Shown piece by piece: positions 58,783 through 64,000 of a stretch of 64,000 bases of DNA. The position numbers were made by a program, and so were the translations under genes. The stretch spans positions 4,519,471 to 4,583,470 of the forward strand of contig NZ_CP086111.1 in NCBI RefSeq assembly GCF_016806835.2. The letters run 5' to 3'. Numbering within the stretch: position 1 is the first letter of the stretch; each line of letters starts with the position of its first letter. This DNA comes from Skermanella rosea (lineage in GTDB: Bacteria > Pseudomonadota > Alphaproteobacteria > Azospirillales > Azospirillaceae). A model generated the notes under the pieces. That model ran no database searches and had not been told where the DNA came from. It saw nothing but the letters and a program-made list of their open reading frames with translations.

Positions 58783-59188
58783 TCTTTCCCTCCAGATCGC
58801 GGATGCGGAACGCCGCGGCACCGAACTGCTGATGACTGAACCGCGGGCCAAATCCGCGCGCTTCGACGTCTCCACCGGACGGATCATCGTGGATCTTGTC
58901 AATGGGTGCAGTTTCGCCTTTCCACCGGAACTGGCCCAAGGGCTTCAGGACGCCACCGCCGAACAGTTGGCCGAAGTGGAGGTGCTGGGACGAGGCATCG
59001 GATTACATTGGGAGAGCCTTGATGCCGATCTCAGCGTCCCCGGCCTGCTGGCGGGGTTGTTCGGCACCAAGGCCTTCATGGACAAGCAACGCGCCGCACG
59101 TGCCGGGGCGGCGACTTCACCGGCCAAAGCTGTAGCAGCGCGGCTGAATGGCCGGAAGGGTGGCCGTCCTCCGAAGGTGACTATGTAG
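58775..59188 (+). CDS. DUF2442 family protein
   Basis: A 137-residue protein. The DUF2442 core is FDVSTGRIIVDLVNGCSFAFPPELAQGL, then VEVLGRGIGLHWESLDADLSVPGLLAGLFG (about 95 residues in all, described here by its two conserved segments). A basic tail (AARLNGRKGGRPPK) could contact DNA or RNA. Start is ATG 58775, with GGGAG upstream; GTG 58772 is possible. It overlaps and is coupled to the DUF4160 gene. Confidence 0.78.
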   Translation: MDDLSLQIADAERRGTELLMTEPRAKSARFDVSTGRIIVDLVNGCSFAFPPELAQGLQDATAEQLAEVEVLGRGIGLHWESLDADLSVPGLLAGLFGTKAFMDKQRAARAGAATSPAKAVAARLNGRKGGRPPKVTM

Positions 59189-59301
59189 AGGATGGGTATC
59201 AGGCTGCTTTTCCCAGGCAAGCGCGGTCAATCAGAGAGCACCTTTGTCAGTGCTTTTGGAGGTGCTGTCTTCTGTATCGTATTAAGGAAGAGGACGGACA
59301 C

Positions 59302-59505
59302 ATGGCACATCGAGTCCTGGCAGAGATGACCGCCAGCGTTTCGGAATTGAAGAAGAATCCGCTGGGCACGGTAGCAGCCGGTGAAGACTTTCCGGTTGCG
59401 ATCCTGAGTCGCAATAAGCCGGCTTTCTACTGCATTCCGGCCAAAGCCTTCGAAGCGATGATGGAGAGGCTGGAGGTCAGTAAAAAGCTGAGAACAGACG
59501 AATAA
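59302..59505 (+). CDS. Phd/YefM-type antitoxin (StbD-like) without adjacent toxin
   Basis: A 67-residue antitoxin. MTASVSELKKNPLGTVAAGEDFPVAIL and AFYCIPAKAFEAMMERLE (positions about 9-35 and 46-63) are the DNA-binding fold of Phd/YefM proteins of the StbD type. The family is usually about 80 residues; here the toxin-binding tail stops early at KKLRTDE. A RelE/StbE toxin normally follows by a few bases, but the sequence turns abruptly A+T-rich instead. An inverted repeat AGCACCT/AGGTGCT (59237-59266) upstream may be its own operator. Confidence 0.8.
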   Translation: MAHRVLAEMTASVSELKKNPLGTVAAGEDFPVAILSRNKPAFYCIPAKAFEAMMERLEVSKKLRTDE

Positions 59506-59621
59506 CATCATTATTTTTTTACATTTTAAGAAACTTTGCTATTAAATTTATTATAGGATTATTATACTATAGTTTTCCCACTCAAGCATCATAGAAAGCG
59601 GTTACGCTGGAGGGACTTAAA

Positions 59622-60167
59622 ATGGTTGAAGAAATGTCTAGTGTACATCGGGTTCACCCGCCGAGCTACGAAACCCTACTTGATGAACTCCTCGCTGCCT
59701 TAGGGTTTCCCGATGAGCGTCGGCCTCTGCTCATCGCTATAGATGGCCGAGATGGCGCAGGAAAATCCTCATTAGCCTCTTGGCTATCATGGCAATTAAA
59801 CATGCCGTCTGTAAATCTTGATTTGTTCTTAACTGGGAAAGGATTGCATTGGCGCATCGAAGACCTCGCTCGCCTTTTGGAGACCCGATGCGCCACAAAA
59901 CCGTTGATCGTTGAAGGCATATTTGTACTTGAGATTCTGTCAGAACTCGATCGCACACCCGATTTTACTGTGTTTGTAGACAATCAGAAAAATATTTCAG
60001 ATAATAGTTTGATGGCAGACATCCGAGATTACTGGAGGCGGTATAATCTGCCAGAGAGTGCGACATATAAACTTATCTGGGCCGAACCTGATTGTGATAC
60101 CATAGAAACCGCTAAGATGAAGATGAACGCGCGCATTGGAGCTCGTATTTCCGGAGCGAGATCGTGA
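59622..60167 (+). CDS. P-loop nucleoside-kinase-like protein
   Basis: A 181-residue protein with a Walker A motif in LLIAIDGRDGAGKSSLASWL (GRDGAGKS at about 46-53), as in uridine kinase-like P-loop enzymes. Later segments (PSVNLDLFL, LIVEGIFVLEIL) fit the Walker B region of that fold. The family is not otherwise recognised and the substrate is unknown. Good SD (GGAGGGA) precedes the ATG. Base composition is much lower in GC than in the surrounding chromosome, indicating recent acquisition. Confidence 0.65.
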   Translation: MVEEMSSVHRVHPPSYETLLDELLAALGFPDERRPLLIAIDGRDGAGKSSLASWLSWQLNMPSVNLDLFLTGKGLHWRIEDLARLLETRCATKPLIVEGIFVLEILSELDRTPDFTVFVDNQKNISDNSLMADIRDYWRRYNLPESATYKLIWAEPDCDTIETAKMKMNARIGARISGARS

Positions 60168-60586
60168 ACCTTAATTTGTATGTTTGTGTTGAAATAACAA
60201 AAAATGCCGCACCTTTCTTGAGCTAATTTTACAATTGCCATCGTTTAGATTTGATACTCCGAAAATTGCTTCAAAGGATCAACGAACAAATGGTGCGGTT
60301 CGGAATCTTGACGTCACGGTACTTTGCCATAACGTCTGAATGCTACACAATACTCGCCGAGCCAACAAAAAAAGAAAACTCATTACTCAAGAGAACACCT
60401 GCCCTGAGGCAATTATGCTAATGGAAGACTGGTATAGTACCCCATTAACTGCCGAACTCATAGACCTTGATGATCATATTACTGATAATTCTATCAAAAT
60501 TATTGTGTTCTGCGCCATGTGCTTGGAGAGCGCCATTAAACTTCATAACCTCATACTTTCGAGAAAGGCACACATGCTTCATGTTT
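60168..60586. other. A+T-rich stretch, possible small gene
   Basis: No confident gene. A rightward frame from ATG 60340 (or 60415) to 60642 encodes up to 100 residues (segment EDWYSTPLTAELIDLDD looks protein-like) but its end runs into the convergent HNH gene and no ribosome binding site is clear. Left uncalled. Confidence 0.3.
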
Positions 60587-61333
60587 CTACGCACCTTCTC
60601 CAGCACACAAAGAACAACTACCATTATCAGTTTTTTTTGTGATACTCAATTTCTCACCAAGAGATTGCTTATCGGGCCAGTTCTCAATGTTAGCTGGCAA
60701 ATTAAGCCAGGAAGATGCCAACAAAACTCGCGCATTAGTAAGGTATTCAACACTGTAATCTGATTTTATCAATATGATACCCTTATCGAAAGCAACTTCA
60801 TGGTTTAGACATAAACAAATACCGTTATTTATTTCATCACTTCCACCTTCTGCAACTGGCAATATATGAGAAGCTCTAAGTAAATTTACCTCTTGCAAAC
60901 CACACAAGGCACATTCACTATTGTATGCTTCAAGAATTTTCTTTCGAAATGATTTTTGCTTTCTTACCGGAGCCTTGGTAATAGATCTTTTCCATTCACG
61001 ACCATTCGGGTAAGGACTTCTTGAATTTACGACTGAAATATCCTCAAATTCCGTGTTGCCATCTTCTAAAAAAACAACGCCTGGAAGCATTTCATATCGC
61101 TCCCTGCTAATGTCAACACACTGAGAACCTACCTCGCTATCTTTTATAATTATCCTTAACTCATCTTTTATTGTATGAATGAATCTATGAATTATAAATT
61201 TGTAATCGTCTGGGATAGATTCAATGATTTTTGTGTCTATGAATCTATTTCTTTTCTCCCTTATGGCTGCGTTATTTACTTCTTTGAGAATAGCTTTGGT
61301 GACATATTTATGAGTATACACGTTCGCCCTCAC
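60587..61333 (-). CDS. HNH endonuclease
   Basis: A 248-residue nuclease. The N-terminal 120 residues are unrecognised; the C-terminal HNH_2-type domain has a CxxC pair (C141, C144), the catalytic H156 in ASHILPVAEGG, N170 and the closing ICLCLNHEVAFDKG with H178. Such domains occur in restriction and other defence nucleases. The composition is A+T-rich and codon use unlike the chromosome. The start is the ATG at 61333, but upstream sequence gives no strong SD. It converges with the P-loop gene at 59622. Confidence 0.82.
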   Translation of the reverse strand: MRANVYTHKYVTKAILKEVNNAAIREKRNRFIDTKIIESIPDDYKFIIHRFIHTIKDELRIIIKDSEVGSQCVDISRERYEMLPGVVFLEDGNTEFEDISVVNSRSPYPNGREWKRSITKAPVRKQKSFRKKILEAYNSECALCGLQEVNLLRASHILPVAEGGSDEINNGICLCLNHEVAFDKGIILIKSDYSVEYLTNARVLLASSWLNLPANIENWPDKQSLGEKLSITKKTDNGSCSLCAGEGA

Positions 61334-61800
61334 AACTTTACGTACTGCTATTCATCTTTGGTAGTTCTTTGCTCAATGAACCAACATAAAGGTCGAGTCA
61401 AATCAAGCATACTCTTCGGGATGCACCTCAATGTGATGTTTTGCCGCGGAACATTCGAAACAGATCAATCACTGATCAAAACCCGTTCGACAATTCGGAA
61501 GTACCATGGCATTACCATCATGTTACCATGTCGTCTTCGGGACCAAAGGCGATGCTTCAACATAACAGTGTAATCAGATTTCCCTGCGAAAGGGATGGAT
61601 CAAGGGTATCTCACTGACCTAACCAACAGGGTTTTCTGATAGCGGCCAAGGAGGCATACGCCGCCCCTCCCCCGCCTTGACATTCCGGGGTAACCCCTTC
61701 AGAGTCCCCACACCTCCGCACCCGCAGGGCGGCCGAGCGGGAGGCGCCAACCTCCCGGCCCGGCCTAACCATCGATAGTCCGGCTTAAGGAACAGTATCA
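61334..61800. other. Right edge of the A+T-rich island, with possible IS200-like remnant
   Basis: No intact gene. At 61,503-61,562 a rightward frame reads ...MALPSCYHVVFGTKGD before a stop; YHVVFGTK is the N-terminal motif of IS200/IS605-type tyrosine transposases, so this may be a broken copy, though only about 15 residues match. Composition returns to GC-rich after about 61,580. Confidence 0.3.
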
Positions 61801-61968
61801 ATGGCTAAGGCAACCAATAGCACACCGCCCGGTGCGTTTTCGCGCCGTTTTTTGGTGACCGTCGCCGCGGGGGCTTCGGCCTTCGCGGCGGCGGGTGGAC
61901 CGTATCGCGCCGCGGGGTTCCGCGGCGCCACGGTCGGGGCGTCTCTGCCCACCCCCGTCCCGTCCTGA
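61801..61968 (+). CDS. Short ORF with twin-arginine signal peptide
   Basis: A 55-residue frame with a textbook Tat signal: FSRRFLVTVAAGASAFAAAG (SRRFLV plus hydrophobic core). AAGGAA lies eight bases before the ATG, so translation is likely. The remaining 25 residues (GGPYRAAGFRGATVGAS) are low-complexity and match nothing known. It may be a truncated or frameshifted descendant of a longer Tat substrate, or a true micro-protein. Confidence 0.45.
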   Translation: MAKATNSTPPGAFSRRFLVTVAAGASAFAAAGGPYRAAGFRGATVGASLPTPVPS

Positions 61969-62146
61969 GATCCCGTTCCGGCTCCAAGCCAAGCTTGCCG
62001 GCCCGGTCCCGGCGGCGCCCCGCCTGAGCGGCGGCCCGCTTCCCGGCTCTGCCCTCCCCCTGGGGTGAACCGCGTCCGTTCCGGGCGATCGCCGGCCCGT
62101 GCGCGCCCGACCCCTCGTCGTGTCGCTCCCTCGGAGACGCGGACCC

Positions 62147-62527
62147 ATGACCATGCCCGATCAACACCCGTTCGACCATCTCCCGCACCTGTCCGATCAC
62201 CCGCCGCCCGACTCGCCGGTCCACCGCGGCCGGTACCGGCTGATGCTTCCCAACGGCGAGGAATCGCCGGCCGAAGTCGCCCGCCATCTCCGCGAGCTGG
62301 TCGCCTTCCTGTCCATCCCGTTCGAGGGCGACGAGCGACCCAGGATCGAGGGGAACAAGTTGCAGGGGTTTCATATCCTGCTCTGCACGATCCAGGGCTG
62401 CCTCGCCGACCTGGAAGGGCAGATCCGGGACCTGATCGCGGCCAACGCCGCCGAATACGCGCGCGGCCGGGCCGATGGACTGCGCGAGGGCCGGGGCGGC
62501 GCCTTGGCCGGCGGCGGGCCGGCGTGA
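62147..62527 (+). CDS. Hypothetical protein
   Basis: A 126-residue soluble protein, not recognised. It begins with a His/Pro/Asp-rich segment (DQHPFDHLPHLSDHPP) and continues with predicted helices (EVARHLRELVAFLSI; ILLCTIQGCLADLEGQIRDLIAANAAEYARGRADGL by position about 78-112). Start ATG 62147 follows GGAGACGCG. Its stop overlaps the next gene (GTGA). Confidence 0.55.
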   Translation: MTMPDQHPFDHLPHLSDHPPPDSPVHRGRYRLMLPNGEESPAEVARHLRELVAFLSIPFEGDERPRIEGNKLQGFHILLCTIQGCLADLEGQIRDLIAANAAEYARGRADGLREGRGGALAGGGPA

Positions 62528-62811
62528 GCGGGGGCTTGGCCGTGCGCACGCTCGGCAAGCTGCTGGTCATCTGGGGCGTGCTGCTGCCGCTGATCACCCT
62601 GCCCTCCACGGCGGCCGGACTGTACGGCATCATCCCGCTGCTGAAGATTTCGCTGTGGCACATGGATGCGCGGATCGGGCCGGTGACGGTCGCCTATGAG
62701 ACCATCGTCGTCGGGGCGCTGATCCTGGTCGGCGTCGGGCTGTCGTTCTGCGTTCTGCCCCGGCGGGAGCGCAGTCGGACGCGGCGCCGCGGACCTAATG
62801 AAGTTGGATAA
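62524..62811 (+). CDS. Hypothetical two-helix membrane protein
   Basis: A 95-residue protein with two hydrophobic segments (LLVIWGVLLPLITLPSTAAGLYG and TIVVGALILVGVGLSFCVL) and a basic tail. The GTG at 62524 overlaps the previous stop as GTGA, so the two hypothetical genes are co-expressed. No family recognised. Confidence 0.55.
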   Translation: MSGGLAVRTLGKLLVIWGVLLPLITLPSTAAGLYGIIPLLKISLWHMDARIGPVTVAYETIVVGALILVGVGLSFCVLPRRERSRTRRRGPNEVG

Positions 62812-62943
62812 AATGCAGTAAAACGGTATCCGGGTAGGAAAAATATGCCGCGTATCTTGTCCTTCAGGGAATGATTTGCCCACAGATGCCTGTCGATCCG
62901 CGCGGAATGACGGGGTTCCACTTGTTTTTGGTTCGAACACTAC

Positions 62944-62960
62944 TTGGCATATGACTTGCA
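62944..62960 (+). promoter_or_regulatory. Sigma-54-type promoter ahead of the flagellin gene
   Basis: TTGGCATATGACTTGCA has the invariant GG (62946-62947) and GC (62958-62959) separated by ten bases and matches TGGCAC-N5-TTGC at most positions. It ends about 41 bases before the flagellin ATG. Flagellin and other late flagellar genes are sigma-54-dependent in several alphaproteobacteria. Confidence 0.65.
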
Positions 62961-63001
62961 TCAATCCGCATCATGGAACCGGATGCGCTGGATTGGTCGG
63001 T

Positions 63002-63862
63002 ATGCTGTCTCTGAATACAAACGCCACGGTGACTCTTCTTCTGAACAACCGCAGCCGGCTCGACGCGGATTCCAAGGCCAGCCAGAAGGCGATCGCGACC
63101 GGCCTGGGCGTTACCGACGTCTATGACGACGGGGCGACCAAGGCGGTCGCGATGCGCATCCAATCCCAGATCGGCGCCACCGCCGCCGTGTCGGAGCGGC
63201 TTTCCATGGCGCAGGGCCTCGTCACCGTCGCCCGCGTGGCGAGCGAACGGCTGCTGGACCAGATGGGGCACCTGAAGGAGGTGATTCTCAAGGCGGCCGA
63301 CACGGCGACCAGCGAGACCGAGCGGGCGAGCTATGACCAGGAATACCGGCAGATCCTGGGCGACGCGAAGGCGATCCTGGCCGATGCGTCCTACAGGGAC
63401 GTGAACATCCTGATCGACCTGACGCTCGACAACGGGACGTCGATCCCGTTCAACACGACGCCGGGGGTCGTCAATTCGCAGGACGTGATCGTCTCGACCG
63501 ACGGCGACACCACCCGGATACAGGCGTTCCGGCTGGACATGAACTGGAGCAGGCTGAACCAGGAGGGCATCGGGTCGCCGGAAGCGGCGCAACAGGCCCT
63601 GGGCGTCTGGGAGGAGCAGTGGACGGTGTTCGCATCGGCCGCGAACAAGCTGGGGGCCACCCAGAAATCGCTGGAGAACCGGCAGGCCTCCCTGATGAAC
63701 CAGTCCAACGCCCATGCCGCCGGCCTGGGGGCGATGGTGGATGCCGACCTGGCGAAGGAGAGCGCGCGGCAGCAGGCCACCGACCTGAAGATCCAGCTGT
63801 CCAACCAGGCGCTGTCGATCGCGAATCAGGCTCCCCAGATCCTGCTCCGCCTGTTCCAGTGA
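63002..63862 (+). CDS. Flagellin
   Basis: A 286-residue flagellin forming the filament subunit. The N-terminal D0/D1 region (LSLNTNATVTLLLNNRS, ...ATGLGVTDVYDDGATKAVAMRIQSQIG by position about 28-60) and C-terminal D1/D0 region (GAMVDADLAKESARQQATDLKIQLS, SIANQAPQILLRLF) are both present, with a very short middle domain. The frame is open upstream but the homology begins at ATG 63002. No other flagellar gene is within the window, so it is an isolated, possibly accessory flagellin. Confidence 0.85.
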   Translation: MLSLNTNATVTLLLNNRSRLDADSKASQKAIATGLGVTDVYDDGATKAVAMRIQSQIGATAAVSERLSMAQGLVTVARVASERLLDQMGHLKEVILKAADTATSETERASYDQEYRQILGDAKAILADASYRDVNILIDLTLDNGTSIPFNTTPGVVNSQDVIVSTDGDTTRIQAFRLDMNWSRLNQEGIGSPEAAQQALGVWEEQWTVFASAANKLGATQKSLENRQASLMNQSNAHAAGLGAMVDADLAKESARQQATDLKIQLSNQALSIANQAPQILLRLFQ

Positions 63863-63870
63863 CAAGGGCC

Positions 63871-63910
63871 TTGCGGTGTTCCTGCATACTGGTATGATGA
63901 GTATATAAGA
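63871..63910 (+). promoter_or_regulatory. Promoter with overlapping ACTGGTATGATGA motif ahead of the last gene
   Basis: TTGCGG (63871-63876) and TATGAT (63893-63898) are 16 bases apart. ACTGGTATGATGA (63888-63900) overlaps the -10 box and is identical to 51,337-51,349; the next bases also resemble each other (GTATATAAG and CTGTATGAG). This marks the gene at 63,947 as a member of the same regulon as the apiose-type importer. Confidence 0.6.
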
Positions 63911-63946
63911 AAGCACGAACACGGACCTGGGGAGGTCGGACGCCTC

Positions 63947-64000
63947 ATGGCAATGCCAGCGCAACGCATCACCGCGACATATCGGATAGAGACGGCCTAC
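63947..64000 (+). CDS. Start of a probable RuBisCO-like protein (partial)
   Basis: Eighteen codons are visible before the window ends. GGGGAGGT (63929-63936) precedes ATG 63947. The residues QRITATYRIETAY resemble the N-terminus of form IV RuBisCO-like proteins (pattern I-x-ATYRIET). In D-apiose catabolism such a protein (OiaX or XacX type) acts on 3-oxo-isoapionate 4-phosphate. The shared operator motif supports a place in the apiose regulon. The call rests on a short match plus context. Confidence 0.42.
   Translation, partial: MAMPAQRITATYRIETAY

Noticed and set aside
61801..63001. Prophage remnant
   Set aside because: No integrase, capsid, tail, lysis or repressor gene is visible; only two unrecognised small genes and a Tat-signal ORF.

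Overview
The window is GC-rich DNA with very dense coding, frequent ATGA/GTGA/TTGA start-stop overlaps and strong high-GC third-position bias. The gene set (BCAA-type and ribose-type ABC transporters, RpiR and FadR-type regulators, a glucosidase placed between otsB and otsA, a sigma-54-like promoter ahead of a flagellin) suggests a free-living alphaproteobacterium, most likely of the Rhodospirillales (Azospirillum/Skermanella-like). No rRNA, CRISPR array, integrase or complete insertion sequence was seen. One tRNA gene, tRNA-Val(GAC), is present.

Layout. 0-3.8 kb: a leftward operon of an RpiR regulator, a D-amino-acid transaminase and a fused two-domain oligopeptide ABC ATPase. 4.1-13.5 kb: a rightward amide-nitrogen cluster of a nitrilase-fold amidase, an amide/urea-like ABC importer with a fused permease-ATPase, a DUF1028 protein, an AtzG-like small subunit and two amidase-signature hydrolases. 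13.5-19.9 kb: a DctM remnant, tRNA-Val, N-formylglutamate amidohydrolase, a hydantoin-type racemase divergent from a second RpiR regulator, a mesaconyl-CoA-hydratase-like protein paired with a class III CoA transferase, and exported MsrA. 20-27 kb: SulP transporter with a universal stress protein, a YejA-like binding protein, DUF4405, Cu/Zn superoxide dismutase, a membrane protein and DUF3891. 27.7-32.8 kb: trehalose and glucose genes (otsB, GH15, otsA, glucokinase). 32.9-46.5 kb: phospholipase D-like protein, PaoABC-type molybdenum aldehyde oxidoreductase, DUF1003, an amino-acid-oxidase-like flavoprotein, acyltransferase, two glycosyltransferases and a GGDEF-EAL protein. 46.6-48.7 kb: thiolase, thioesterase, GNAT.

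48.8-57.0 kb reads as a D-apiose catabolic cluster: FadR-type regulator, D-apionate-lactonase-like protein, a four-gene ribose-type ABC importer and a D-apiose-dehydrogenase-like Gfo/Idh/MocA protein. The importer promoter carries a 13-bp motif that recurs, identical, at 63,888-63,900 and with one mismatch, inverted, ahead of the regulator. The 63,888 copy precedes a gene truncated by the window end whose first 18 codons look like the start of a RuBisCO-like protein. RuBisCO-like proteins act in one branch of apiose catabolism, so the regulon appears to continue to the right.

The two halves are separated by about 6 kb of variable DNA (57.0-63.0 kb). It holds palindromic repeats, a YHYH microprotein, a DUF4160/DUF2442 pair, an antitoxin without its toxin, an abruptly A+T-rich island with a P-loop kinase-like gene and an HNH nuclease gene, a Tat-signal micro-ORF and an isolated flagellin gene. 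This is the part of the window most likely to be acquired or rearranged.
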